Shown: in pieces, positions 48,160 to 60,156 of the stretch
Layout of the letters: each line of letters begins with the position of its first letter
How positions within the stretch are numbered: position 1 is the first letter of the stretch
NCBI GenBank assembly: GCA_961205875.1
Contig: OY540820.1
Location: 930,001 to 994,000, forward strand
Direction: 5' to 3'
Source of the DNA: Sialis fuliginosa
Taxonomy: Eukaryota > Arthropoda > Insecta > Megaloptera > Sialidae
Length of the DNA stretch: 64,000 nt
Translations under genes and position numbers: made by a program
The notes under the pieces: generated by a model
The model's input: only the letters and a program-made list of their open reading frames with translations
Databases searched by the model: none
Told to the model about the DNA's origin: nothing

Positions 48160-48283
48160 CAATAATTAACTTGGAAATTACTGTATTCCAATATAGATAT
48201 AATTGAACAGAAAAAAAATTAAATAATTTTTACTTTAGAGATTAAATTTATAAACCCGAGTAACACCGGGTCCAAAGCGTTAG
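48160..48283 (+). mobile_element. Helitron 3' end, degenerate
   Basis: The hairpin ACCCGAGTAACACCGGGT is followed by TCCAAAGCG-type spacing and TTAG (CTAG changed), then T. The upstream 100 bases match the 10,510 family. Confidence 0.7.
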
Positions 48284-48429
48284 TTATGTAAGGATTCCTT
48301 CATATTCATAAAGATACAAAATAAGTACATATCATGCTGCGGGGACATATCTTATAGAAAATCGGAAGGCTCTGTAACGCGGAGACTTTGTATGAACTTG
48401 ATTTCTGGGCTGTTATCCATGATATTGTA

Positions 48430-48554
48430 TTAAAAAACTTGAAAATTAATTGATTCCAATATAGAAATACTTTAATTGAAAAAAAATTATTACAGAATCT
48501 TTACATTACAGATTAAATGTATATACTCGAGTAACACCGGGTCCAGCGCGCTAG
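48430..48554 (+). mobile_element. Helitron 3' end, well preserved
   Basis: CGAGTAACACCGGGTCCAGC continues to GCGCTAG, then T. It matches the minus-strand end at 10,510 over about 120 bases and lies only 271 bp after the degenerate end, in the same direction. Confidence 0.8.
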
Positions 48555-48555
48555 T

Positions 48556-49467
48556 ATAAATATATAATGTCAAAAACATAATACACATTCGTAGAAAAAC
48601 TAATTTGACAATTTGAATTTAGTTGCATTTGTTTCCAAGGCAACATGAATTAATGACATATTAGTATTTAAAATTCAAATTTTAAGTGTGTTTTTCACCC
48701 CTTTAATGGTTGTTTAGGCACGTACAAATAATAAATTTCCCTTAGATTCAATTGAACTGCAAATGTACCAAATCATCAAAATTAGTGAGATAATACTCGC
48801 AATATTCACTTTTTAGACGAAAAAAGATACAAAATTTCGATTATTTCCAAAACCCCTAATCCGATTAGCACCAAAATCAATAGGTCTGGAGTACTCACTG
48901 AGACAAACATTTTCCCCAAAAATATTTCAGATCGGTGCATTTTTACAGTAGTTATCGTGAACGAAAGAAAATTCTACATCCGCTCAGACACACAGACACA
49001 CGCACAGCCGCTATGCGGAAATTAACTTTTCTTTATGTTTTGAAGTTAGTACAATCAGAATTTGTCATTTTCTCGGACACGATTTTTCGATGGTATTACA
49101 ATACTTCCATTTCCTTCGGAACATGGAAGTAAAAATATACTTTGTATTTAAAAAAATATAACTTTGATTTGTAATGCACTTATGGAAGTCCATATATAAA
49201 TATAACTATTTTAAAAAATATGCTGCTTGTCTATCCTGACAACTTTTGTATTTAAAGTTTTCTTCCATTTGTTATAATAAATGAAATATTGAACTTTGAC
49301 ACAGTCTCAGGACAGCCTGTAATTGGTATTTGTATACGTGACCAAAATCTGAATCTGCGCATGCGTGTGTCCTTAGTTACTTTTAGGAATGACGCGATGT
49401 ACGCGATATTTCCCAGAACTATCTACTGTTTAAATCGAGGGATGTGTGTATATCTAGGTTTACTTAC
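48556..49467. other. Repeat fragments in intron
   Basis: Positions 49,130-49,320 belong to the 3,721-4,466 family (ATATGCTGCTTGTCTA). Positions 48,940-49,030 contain ACACACAGACACACGCACAG. The 65- and 89-codon ORFs are not genes; the latter overlaps the Popeye exon on the other strand. Confidence 0.45.
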
Positions 49468-49598
49468 TTTTCCAGATAACAAGAGCCCGAGCCGATCGGT
49501 TCTTGTTAAATTTTGCATTGCATATGCTTCCCCAGCGTGTAGGACATTATTTGTGTAAAATCTGTGCTAACCATATGTTTGAACTGTAGACGAGACAT
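49468..49598 (-). CDS. Popeye-domain protein, central exon with one-base frameshift
   Basis: The acceptor TTTCAG and donor GTAAGT are canonical. The exon starts SRLQFKHMVSTDFTQIMS after one Met codon, then must shift frame by one base to read HAGEAYAMQN and TRTDRLGLLLSGK, which match the Popeye domain. The break lies at about 49,541. As given, the first frame stops within 11 codons. The length is 131 bases; 132 would preserve the family's 44 codons. It joins in phase 0 to the exon at 53,512-53,647 and to 41,967-42,074. This is either a pseudogene or an assembly error. Confidence 0.85.
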
Positions 49599-50179
49599 CT
49601 GAAATTTTAAATATATGAAATAATCGTTAAAAAAATACAGCGTATAATTTATAAAATGAGAATAAATTATTACTTTAGAGCAGTGATTGCGGCACATTAG
49701 GGTGCAAGCAAGATACACACGCGGTTAGCCAAAAAGTTTAGTAAATATACATTATATATAATTGTATATTATGTACATAAGTATATGTCGCAGCCGGATT
49801 GTAAATTGTTTAGTAATATTCAAAAAATATATAAGGTAAAGGCACCAGTGGTGGCCACTATAAGAGCAAGTTTTCAGTTTTTTTGGATTAATGAGCTTGT
49901 TTTTTGTAATTTTCATGAACTAATGTTACTAATAAAACAAGTAACTCTTTATTTAATCAATTTCATTACCAAAATCAGCAAATATAGTTTTTTTCTTTAA
50001 ATTACAGCCTTTTATTTTGATCATGTTTTTTCTCCAGTAGTGGCAGAGGTAAAACCAGTTATGGCAACCCAGTGATGGCAAAATGATATTTCTAGTACTT
50101 TGTTATAAATTTTTTTTTTTTAAACTAAAGGTAAATATCATGAAATGTCATACAATAAATAAATAAGTAAATAGATTAC

Positions 50180-51110
50180 ATTTTTAATTAGAGCAGGGTC
50201 GTATTAAGTAAAATTTATAGTTAATATTTAATAATAAATCATAAGTAATTAAATACTAAGCAATGGAACTTTTGATATCGATGTAATTAAACCGATAATG
50301 TTATTGAATATTTAAGCCAGGCACGTATTAAGAAGAATTTACAATTAGTATTTTCTCATAAAATTTGTTTAAAAATGAAAATGTTAACCAATGGAAGTTG
50401 TTATATCTATGTAATTAAACTTATAATGTATATTGAATATTTAAGCCAGGTACGTATTAAATAGAATTTAAAATTAATTTTTCCAATAAAAACTGTATAA
50501 AACGAAACCATTTAGTAATAAGTTATGGAATTAATGTAGTTAATACGAAAATGTATATATGAATATTTTAGTCAGGTACGTATTAAGAAGAATTCATAAT
50601 TAATTTTTTCCAATAAAAACTATATAAAAATGAAACAATTAAGCAATGACAGTTATGACATTGATGTAGTTAAACTGAAAATGTATATATGAATATTTTA
50701 GTCAGCTACGTATTAAGAAGAATTTATAATTAGAAAATTTTCTGATAAAAATTCTATAAAAATGAAAATATTAAGTAATGGTAGTTATGACTTTGATGTA
50801 ACTAAACCAATAATGCATATTGTATATTTAAGTCAGGCACGTATTAAAAAGAATTTATAATTAATATTTTCTAATAAAAATTCTATAAAAATGAAACCGT
50901 TATAGCATTGATGTAGTTAAACCAAAAATGTATATATTAATATTTTAGTCAGGCACGTATTAAGAAAAATTTATAATGAATATTTTTTCATAAAAATTAT
51001 ATAAACATGAACATGTTTACCATCCGCAGTTGTTATATTGTGATTTTTGAGTCAGGGGCGTATTAAGAAAAATATACAATTAATATTATCTAATATAATT
51101 TGTGCAGATA
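50180..51110 (+). repeat. Eight degenerate tandem units of about 100-130 bp
   Basis: Each unit contains CAGGCACGTATTAAGAAGAA (with variants) at about 50,190, 50,325, 50,451, 50,577, 50,706, 50,837, 50,955 and 51,057, followed by ATAAAAATGAAA and a GATGTAGTTAAAC-type stretch. Confidence 0.8.
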
Positions 51111-51514
51111 CTTTAGTAAAACACATGTGTGATGGTTACACAATTAAATTTATTTTTTTAATTAACAAATTATAAATCACAAATAAAAAGGCAAATATTT
51201 AACTAACAATTAATTATAAAAATTTATAAATTATAAATTTATAGTAAGCAAGTTAATTAACAGTTGTCTTTATGTTAACCACACTTTCTTCTGATGATGA
51301 ATTCACATCACATATGTTATGCCAGTATCTTATAATGAATAAAAAGCAAAAAATATAAAAAAAATTATATTTCAATAACTATTTTAAAATAATATTATTT
51401 CTACTGTTAATAAGTATAAAAAATTATACAACGCGAGCGAAGCGGGTACGTCCAACATAACTATCATTAATTTTTCTTTTTTTGTATTTTTTACGATAAA
51501 AATCATTTGTAAAT

Positions 51515-51930
51515 TTTCGTTAATACAGGCCTGCCTAAACTGCACAGTTCTATATTTTATTTCAATTATATCAACATAACTGCCTAAGTTTTTCTTTAAA
51601 TTTTTGTATATTTTAAATATAAAATATTATAAATTTTCGTTAATACGGGCCTGCTCTAAATTTTAAATATTATAATTTATTCAAATACTGTCAATATAAC
51701 AACTATCTTCCATTTTTTTTACCTTATAACTATAGAATATAGATTTTTAGAAATTATTATTTAAATTACTTCCTTAATACGGATCTGCCTTAATTATTCA
51801 ATATTTTTTTGTACATTAAACAATTCAAACAAACATAAAAATTACCTTAAATTTGACTTTATGTTTTTATATATTTTTGCATAAAATAATATCAATCGTA
51901 AATTTTCCTTAATACTTACCTGACCTAATT
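51515..51930 (-). repeat. Four inverted units of the same array
   Basis: TTCGTTAATACGGGCCTGC and variants occur at about 51,519, 51,636, 51,772 and 51,908, the reverse of the left array. The direct and inverted halves are separated by about 400 bp of AT-rich sequence. Confidence 0.75.
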
Positions 51931-52487
51931 TGAATATGTTAATTGCAAATTTATCTTTAGAATTATAATTCACTATATATTAATAATTTCAATCCGCCTG
52001 CTTAACATTTTTCACACCTAGTAATGAAAACTACATTTGAAAACATCGCTGCCACTACTGGGTATTAGTGAAAAATGAATACCCAGTAATGGTTATTGAA
52101 CACAAAACCCCTCCTAGAACAACAAAATTAAATTTAGTGGTGACCTTATCTTTAAGATATGTTCAAGAATGAAACATATTAATTTCACTTCAAAAAAAAA
52201 ATTTAAGCAGCATAAAAATCACTAATAATCAAACTCGCTCCACTAATCATTTACATAAGAAAATACACACTACGTAAATTTCGATTGATCCGCGATGTTT
52301 AAATGTCCACCATTTTGATACCTGTTGGCCGATTGTCATCAAATCACGCTGTAAGACTGTTAAATATATATATAGATTAATATTCAGAAATGATTATAAC
52401 CAAATATCATCACATATTTCAAATTCAGGACATTTAATTAAATTTGCCATTACTGGGGTGCTTGCCAAGACCGGTGCCGTTACATTA

Positions 52488-53511
52488 TTTTGTGAAAAAA
52501 AAAATAGTGAACTTAATGTGAAAAAAGCGGACTGTCCGCTCAAATAGTGGACACCTGGCAACCCTATCAGAAAGAGACATTGTCTTTTTCAAAAAAATTG
52601 TTTAAAACAAAAAAGTAATAAAAAAATATCTTTGACCTTTTCTTTAAACATTTTTTTGACATTTTTATTTTTCAGTTCGAAAAATACCTTTAAATTAGTT
52701 TCTTACTATTTTTTGATTTCAATCGTTAATTAAAAAAAAATTCCAATGATTGGAAAGAGTCAAAGCAACATTGTTTTTAATATCAATACTTCCTTCTGAT
52801 AAAAAAATGTTCAATATTTTAATTTCAATGCAGAAAAAAGGAAAAATAACTCGATCAAAAATGATAGTAAAGTAATAAAAAAATAAAAATTGAAAAGAAA
52901 AGTGTGATTTACAAAAATAATTCATTAGATTTGGTCAAAAAATTTATTTCGGCGCTTTATCAAAAAAGTGGCTATCTTGAAGGACAGAAAAATATCAACA
53001 AAAACAAGAACACTTAAACTTCAAATTTTTTTTTAAAACTTTTATGAACATTTCTCGCGGAGCCATTCAAAAATACCTTCAAAAAGTTGGTAAATTTAAG
53101 TGATCCTTTAACTCTCTCATAGCAATATGGCATGCTTGATCGCTTAGGTTACAAAGTAAAAAAAATCTGAGCGATTCAGGGTATTGCAGATATTTTAGGG
53201 ATACTTTCAACTTAAAAAACAAGCTTTTATGTATGCACATATACATATACATTTGCACTAAAAAGTACAAAATAAATTTTCAAACTATTACAGTATTTTC
53301 CAGCTATCACAAAGTTTTCCAGAAATCATATGACTAAAAAGCTTGTGGCGTTCATTCAATATATTATTTAGAAATAGACAAATTGTCTAATAGGTGAACA
53401 AAAGAAAAATCTACTAACACAATTATTAATGTAATATACCAAATAAACCTGGAACTTAATGTAATGTTTTGAAATATTAATCATTTTGGAGTTTAGTGTA
53501 TTTTCACAAAC
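52488..53511. other. Intron sequence with an exon-like ORF
   Basis: At 53,077-53,210 (minus) a TTAAG acceptor, an open stretch (YLQYPESLRFFLLCNLSDQ) and an AAG/GTATTT donor look like an exon. It does not match the Popeye domain and ends in a stop just before the donor. The Popeye exons join correctly without it. Confidence 0.45.
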
Positions 53512-53647
53512 CTTAAACGGAAAAAACAAATTATGGCAAACCTCTTCTAATTCCGTGTTGAATTTGACTGGTCGCATTTGATAGACAATATAAACAAATT
53601 GCCGCATGAAATCACACTCCAGGTTCACCCACATAATATCATCAAAG
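53512..53647 (-). CDS. Popeye-domain protein, exon at the membrane/Popeye junction
   Basis: The acceptor ATTACAG and donor GTTTGT bound a 136-base exon (phase 2 in, phase 0 out). It encodes DIMWVNLECDF, then YIVYQMRPVKF and ELEEVCHNLFFPFK. YQMRPVKF with the following ELEE stretch is typical of Popeye proteins just after the third membrane segment. The residues before it include several charged ones (NLECDFMRQ) where the family is hydrophobic, so the membrane segment looks damaged. The next exon (49,468-49,598) continues the domain across a 3.9-kb intron. Confidence 0.85.
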
Positions 53648-53779
53648 CTGTAATATCAAAACATAAAAAGAGTAAAAGTTATATACGAGTATATTTTCAC
53701 AGTGAATTAATTGAATAAATAGGTACTTACATAGTTATTTTCATTAGCTAATTAGCTATTATATAAAAATAATAGATAC

Positions 53780-53892
53780 ACATTACTAACTCTGCTAATG
53801 AGTACAAGTTCCTCCACCAGCTTCCTAAGGGCTCCGTATACAGTGTTTAATTCAGACATAGTTGAGGGGAAACTTGGCCAAAATCCTCTCAC
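53780..53892 (-). CDS. Candidate upstream exon, possibly of the Popeye gene
   Basis: A 113-base open block with an AACAACAG acceptor and a GTATCT donor, phase 2 at its end, fits the phase of the 53,512-53,647 exon. It reads GFWPSFPSTMSELNTVYG and LRKLVEELVLIS. It does not show the membrane segments expected at this place in the Popeye family, so it could be a divergent exon, part of another gene, or chance. Confidence 0.45.
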
Positions 53893-54285
53893 CTGTTGTT
53901 TTATACAAAATAACAATCCGCACGAAAATTTAAATAAATCAAATTATACTTGGGAAATTGTCAATTAGTTCCTCCCGTTAAAGGGGGGCCGTAGTAATAA
54001 CCCTTTTTGCTAATAAGATACGCGGTTTGTTTATTTAGTTACTATTACGATGTCCGGACACGAAGTTCCGAACAAAAAAAATGTAAACCTCCGAAATTTG
54101 TTTTGTTCACAATCCGGTATACAGACACTAATAAAAGCCTTCCATTCTTTGTTGTACCGATTCAAAACTTAGCAAATCCACGTCCGCTATGTTCAACATA
54201 CTCGTTCTAAATGCGTCGAGCTGCTTCCAGGATTAAAATCCGGACCTCGTTTCTTGCATCCCCATAGCAACTGTTTTACTATGTA

Positions 54286-55614
54286 CAGGGTGTTTGGTTC
54301 GGCGATACGAATATTTTGAAGAAAGATAGAATGAGTCATTTGGAAGTGATTTAAATAAATATACCTATATACAAAGTGCAACAGTTGTTTTATATCGGCC
54401 ATTTTAGTAAATTTTTGAAAAAAACCAAATTTATACATGTTAATCGCAAAAGTTAAAAAGTTAAAGAGCCTATATTTTTTATACATGATTTTTATATTAC
54501 TTAAATGTTTATGCTACACTATCAGATCAAAATAAATTTTTGGAATTTTGAATTATTTTTGAAATAAGAAAAAAATGTTTTAGATAAAAAATGTCGAGTA
54601 TGTTATTATCTATAATTTATTCCCCATACATTTTTTTTCAACATTTATGATTTAGCTAGAAAGAATTTTTTTATGTAATTATTTAGATTCACCTACACTG
54701 TTCACTCTCAGTACTACGTATAAGAAAGTCCCATGGTACCTACAACAAACACACACACTGTTCAATCTCAGTAATACGTATAAGAAAGTCCCATGACACT
54801 CATGGCAGATATTTATCTTCTGTTATGAATCATTTGATTAATAATATTTTTTTTCTTCAAAAATTCGTTTTTACGAAAAAATGAATAAAACATAAATTAT
54901 AGATATAGATATTACCTACATTTTTTAACTTGACAATTTTTCTCTTTTTCGCACTGTTCCAGAGTAATTCGAAAAATTCAAAAATGGACGTTTATAGGTA
55001 AACATTCGTATCCGGTTGAAAGATCGTTTTCAAAAATAGGACGTTTTCTTCCCAGACAAAAATTAATCCTAAATTAATAAATTCTACGATTTGTCGTATT
55101 TGAGTTACAGCGCTTACAGACCGACAGACAGACAGACACACAGACATCATGGCGAAAATAGTCAGAATGGATTCAGGGAAGGTCAAAATAGATAATTCCA
55201 TCAAAATCCGGAGATCGAAAAAAATCGGCTTCATTATACTTACTTATACTATATGTATATTTCATATACATGGTATAAGAAAGTATAAAATAATTTTATC
55301 AAAGTTTTATAAGTTTTTAAATGTGAAACTGCAGCCATTTTTTATGTTTGTTATTCATAAATTTCATGTTGATCTGATAGTGTAGCATAAACCTTTAAGT
55401 AATATAAAAATCATGTTTAGAAAATATAGGCTCTTTAACTTTTGAATTTTTGACATTAACATGTATAAATCGGGGTATTTTCAAAAATTTACTAAAATGA
55501 CCGATATAAAAAAAACTGTCGCACTTTGTATATAGGTATATTTGCTTAATTCACTTCTAAATGAGTCATTCTACCTTCCTTCAAAATATTCATATCGCCG
55601 AATCAAACATCCTG
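54286..55614. mobile_element. Mariner-like non-autonomous element with about 240-bp inverted ends
   Basis: It runs from CAGGGTGTTTGGTTCGGCGA to a diverged complement ending CATCCTG, with TA on both sides (54,284-54,285 and 55,615-55,616). The arms include TATGCTACACTATCAGATCA. No transposase was found; the 97- and 80-codon ORFs are spurious. It has an internal direct repeat (AATACGTATAAGAAAGTCCC) at about 54,713 and 54,771. Confidence 0.8.
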
Positions 55615-55616
55615 TA

Positions 55617-56217
55617 TATACATGTTTGACAGCGATCGATTCTTCATTCAGGTAGCAACAAGTACAGGGGGGGGAGGTAGACGTCCGTCACCCAGAGTAG
55701 GTATGGCAACCAGCTTTGTACGTATCATGGCAACAAGTGCATAATGAGGGGGGGTAGACATCCCGTTTCATCACCCAGTGGAAGGAGAGCAACCAGCTTT
55801 TTTTGTATTCCTATATATCAAACACAAAGCGTCGTTTATATTTAATTGTTTTTTTATTATAAAACCTAAAATATATTTAGCACGATCACATCCAAAAAAT
55901 GGTATGAATACGTTTGTCAGTAGTAAAATTACAAATTTTACGCAAATTTTAAAGGCGGGATCTTCAAAAAAAAAACAGCTCAGCAGACAATGTGATGGCC
56001 CCTTTTAGCCCAGGACCCCTGGCTTTTTGCCAATCCAGCCGCTCTGTAGTTACACCACTGACGTTCGTACTGTATAAAATTATTTAAAAACGAAACGTTC
56101 ATTAAAAATAGTATACTTGTACAGTAAGGTCTTTTTTACGCAAATTTGAAGTTTTGAAGTTACGCAAATTCAGGGATTCCCCGTTATGGTGAGTGGAGTA
56201 TCTAATGAAAGCTTTTT
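55617..56217. other. Short tandem duplication and lone hAT end
   Basis: Two related blocks of about 80 bp (55,650-55,730 and 55,725-55,805) share GGCAACAAGT, a G-run, GTAGACGTCC and CAACCAGCTTT. At about 56,035-56,061 CTGTAGTTACACCACTG looks like the right end of a hAT element without a left partner. Confidence 0.5.
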
Positions 56218-56725
56218 AGGGTTCTGTAGAAAACTAGGATCCTTTATAGTTTCTTTCTCCCCGTCCGTCTGTCTATCTGTCTATAAAAATTGTATACCTA
56301 TTAAAATGAAATTTGGTATATGGATGTAGATTGATGATCCAAAAACAGGAATAATGAAATTTTTGAAAAAAAAGTTTTTTGGATCGACTAAAAAGTATAT
56401 TCAAAAAAAATTTCACTTTAGTGGGGTCTTTATGTAGGTTTCCTAAAATGCAACATAAAATGTTGTATGACCTTTTGATTTAACCCTTCAGTCACGATAT
56501 ATTTGCTTTTAAATGTCGTTATCAGAACGCCCCCCACCCCTCTAATTTCGATCAATTAAAAAAATCAGAAAAAATTCCAGAATAATTATAATTAGTACAT
56601 TCAATGAAAATTATATTTAACACTGTAGCTAAAATAAAATGTTGAAATAATTATTTGTTTACAAATTGTAATGACTACGGAACCCTAACATATGCGTGCC
56701 CGACACGCACTTGGCCGTTTTATTT
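56218..56725. mobile_element. GGGTTCCGTAG-family element, uninterrupted copy
   Basis: AGGGTTCTGTAG at the left faces CTACGGAACCCT at 56,675-56,686, followed by the conserved ACACGCACTTGGCCGTTTTA tail. This sequence type is known from many insect genomes. There is no ORF. It serves as the reference for the interrupted copy at 42,519-44,187. Confidence 0.7.
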
Positions 56726-57111
56726 TACTATCAAAAACTTCGTTCAATAAGATTTCGCATCAGTTCACAAACGGTGCCGAGTTGTATTTTCAGATAGTGA
56801 CGATAATTCTGATGAAAAAATATAAAAACATATTCTTACTTTTCAATAAAATTAAAAAAAAAACTTTATTAATTTTAAGTTTTTTTATCAATTTCTTTCA
56901 GATTTTCGAACTAATTTTCTTTGTATTTTTTTTTATTAGATTGATTTTATAGTTCACGCGGTTTTAGAAAATTATGAAACGTAGGTATCCCTAATTTTAC
57001 AATATAAGCATTGTCTTTTATTCAACGTGATTTGCAACCGCGTAAAAAGAGATCCTTAGAAGGGAAGCTGCAAAGGATGGAGAAGTCCTTGTATCATGGC
57101 AACGTCCAAAC
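56726..57111. other. AT-rich stretch, nothing recognised
   Basis: The 86-codon ORF at 56,692-56,952 starts inside the preceding repeat and is low-complexity, so it is not called. Confidence 0.35.
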
Positions 57112-58343
57112 TAGGGTTTGCAATCCCGCAGACTTTATTTTCCCGCGGGAATTTTGCGGGAAATCCTCAAATCCCGCGAGATTTCGCGGGATCCCGCAGT
57201 TTTTCCAAAAATTTTGTTATTCATACTTAAAGTTACTATTATTTAGTTAACAAAAAAAAAGTTAATTGTCCCAAAATTTCAAACTCATAGGTCAAACCTG
57301 TGAATGGCGCAAACCGAGTCTTTTTCCCATTTGATTAACATGGGAAAAATTACTTTTTTACTTAAGCGTGAATATCTTGTTGAAAACATTTTTTTTTTTG
57401 AAAATTTCTCAACGGAATATTTTGTAGAGAATTAAGCGCTCAATTCATAAATCCAATAAATTTTAAGAAATGTTTGTTTAAAAATTATCATAAAAATTGG
57501 ATTTTACTTTTTATGACAATGTTTAAACGAACATATCTTTAAAAATATTCGATCTATGATTTGAGCACTTGGGATCTTTTTTGTAAGAAATTTAATTCTC
57601 TATGATATGCTGCTGTAAGAAATTAAAATAAATAAATTTTTCAACGAGATATTCACGCATAAGTAAAAAAGTAATTTTTCCCATGTTAATCAAATGGGAA
57701 AATGACTCGGTTTGCGCCGTCCACAGGTTTGATCTATGAGTCTGAAATTTTGGGACAATTAACTTTTGATCCAAAGCTAAAACATAGGCTAGCGGGACCG
57801 AAAAAATAAAAATAAATTTAAAAAAACACCCTAGTATATACGGTATGTCACGTAAAACTAAACCACTAAATATCATTATTTACGGTTGTATTTTAGGGAT
57901 AATACTGTTAAAAAAATATCGTGTAGATCGAATTTTGTGTATTAAATTTTTGTGGTTAACTTTTATTTAATCTGCTATTCTTCTTCTAAATTTTTGTATT
58001 TTGTATTTTTTATGTTTTTTTTTTGTAATCTGGGGGATGTTCGTGCTTCTTTCGTCGCCTGAGTCGTACTTAGTGTAACCACTTAACTAATCGTGAACAA
58101 GAGATATAATTTACTTCACTAGTTTCATATTCAGTCATCTCAACCTTAATTTTTTTTCCAAATTGTTACCTTTTTTTATTCATATTTACGCTTTAAAAGT
58201 ATTCAAAACGCACGCGACCTACAAATTCAATGTTCAAAAATTCCGCGCGGATGCCGCACTTTCAGTGCGGGATCCGCAGATCTCAAAAACGTGCGGGATC
58301 CCGCGGGAATGCGGAATCCCGCATTGCGGGATTCCAAACCCTA
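57112..58343. mobile_element. hAT-type non-autonomous element, perfect 8-bp duplication
   Basis: It runs from TAGGGTTTGCAATCCCGC to GCGGGATTCCAAACCCTA, flanked by GTCCAAAC on both sides (57,104-57,111 and 58,344-58,351). The subterminal regions repeat CGCGGGA/TCCCGCG words, likely transposase-binding sites. The middle (about 57,230-57,775) is itself an inverted repeat (GCGTGAATATCT, CAAATGGGAAAA). There is no transposase. Confidence 0.9.
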
Positions 58344-58603
58344 GTCCAAACACACCTATATATTTTAGTCGGCTGATAATCGATCAATACTCTTGTAGTT
58401 CGAAATACAAGCTGGTTAATTAGTTTAGAGTGAATGCACACTACACGGAGAAAAATGGAATACAAATTTTAGGAAAATATACAACTCCTAAATAAAAATT
58501 TAATATCCGTATTGCAATAATTAACAGACTTATTGTATTTTTAATTAAAAGATTATAATTCTTATAATAAGTCTGTAAGTAAATGCAATACAAACAATAA
58601 ATT

Positions 58604-59370
58604 GCTTACTCGCAATATCGAAGATACGAGAAGCTTTGTGATCGTTTCAGATTGAGACAAAATAAATGTTCTCCGATTTCAAAATTTTAAAATGATTTAT
58701 CCTTTTTACGTCAACAAAAACACTTTTCGTTCCGTGTCTGTTCGTCCATCCGTGTGTGTGACCGTCTATCCCCTGAATCCTTGCCACACGTATAACTCAT
58801 GAACCACTGAACCGATATTATTGAAACTTGGTCGGATGGTTGGGTCTGGCTTGTGGGCGGTTCCATTTGAAAATCATCAAAATCATATGTAAGGGGGAGG
58901 GTTGACTCCCCAAAATATTTATTTTTTCAAGATTTCTCAAGAACGACACATGTTATGTGAAAATTTTATAGAATATTTTTTGTAGAGCATTAAATTTCCT
59001 ATAATATGGGTCTACAACAATTGTAAAATATTCCCTTACAAAGATTTATCTCAATTTATTTTAAAAATCCGTGTTTTGTTTTTCTAAATTGATATTTACT
59101 TGGATATATTAAATGTCATTTTGACGTTATAAATGTCATTTTGACATTTGTCAAAAAATTAAAAATATACGAAAAAATAATCAGGTGTGTCTTGAGAAAA
59201 ATTTCGAACTAATATTTTTTAGTAAAATTGTATAAAAATTAAATGGTTAACCAATTCCAGGCAATTAATCTCAACATTATCGGTTTCTATTTAAATTGTT
59301 CAATAATTAACTACCTTTGGTGAATTTAGCACGAGGAAGCACTGTGCATTTACTTGGCTGATGTTTTTTA
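58604..59370 (+). repeat. Fold-back family F1, single-arm copy
   Basis: It starts at CTCGCAATATCGAAGATACG and ends TTTACTTGGCTGATG, the same boundaries as one arm of the 5,453-7,296 element. The second arm is missing. Confidence 0.8.
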
Positions 59371-60156
59371 ATATTTCTATACAAAATTATATTCAAATTA
59401 TGTAATCTATTTATATCTCATTAATACCACACTGAAGATAATAATATATGATAATAAGATAGGTAACATAGTTTAATTTTAAGTTATTTTTAGATTACAA
59501 AATATTTACCTAGGGCGTCCTAGGGTGCCATGGGACTTCTTATACGTAGGTAATACTGACAGTGAATAATGTACGCGTTTCTAATTTTATATTTCTACAA
59601 AAATAATAAAAATTAATGCATTGGATTGGATTCAGGGAAGATCAGAGTAGATAATTTCATCAATTTATTTTTAAAAGTTTTTAGAACACAAAAAAATGTT
59701 ATTTTTTTATTTATTTTTTATAATTTTATACAATGTTCTAGTAAAATAAATGTATTTAATATATGGATATTGCATTTGTTGTATAATGAATTTGTAATGT
59801 GAAATAAAAAGTTACATTTCCCGGTCGTCATGTTCGTCTGACCTAAATGCTAATCCTTTCCTACACTTGTCTATGTGTTTAGGACAAATAGGTTATTCTA
59901 GGTCAAAAAATAAAAAATAAATAATAATAATAAGTAAACAAATGAAGTAAAATAAATCATAAAAATAAACAACAATAAAGACATAAATAAACAAAAAACT
60001 AACAAACAATAAAATAAACAATAACGCTAAAAGGCTGTCTAAATGAATCTAGCGACTCGATAGACAAATTACACCTAAATAAAAAAAAGTTACATTTTTT
60101 ATACAATTTCGGGATGACAGACAACTGGCATTACCCATCTTGTTGTGTGTTATGCA
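59371..60156. other. AT-rich stretch, no gene
   Basis: Positions 59,505-59,570 recall the AAGTCCCATG piece at 54.7 kb in inverted orientation. Positions 59,900-60,080 are A-rich simple sequence (AATAAACAACAATAAAGAC). Confidence 0.35.

Larger units (their letters stand above)
49833..52487. mobile_element. Unclassified 2.65-kb TIR element with repeated subterminal motif
   Basis: The left end reads AAGGTAAAGGCACCAGTGG and the right end is the complement of ATGTAACGGCACCGGTCTTG, an imperfect inverted repeat. The motif CCAGTNRTGGCA occurs near the left end (49,845, 50,034, 50,055, 50,069) and inverted near the right end (52,050, 52,445), plus one direct copy at 52,082. Inside is an array that is direct on the left and inverted on the right. 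No transposase ORF was found and no target duplication could be fixed. Confidence 0.6.

Noticed and set aside
49289-49558. 89-codon plus-strand ORF
   Set aside because: It overlaps the Popeye exon on the opposite strand, which has splice signals and family matches.
53077-53210. Exon-like minus-strand ORF between Popeye exons
   Set aside because: It has splice-like borders, but the Popeye exons on either side join in phase and match the family without it, it has a stop before its donor, and I recognise no homologue.
57592-57876. 94-codon ORF inside the hAT element
   Set aside because: It lies in the folded core of a non-autonomous element and shows no transposase motifs.
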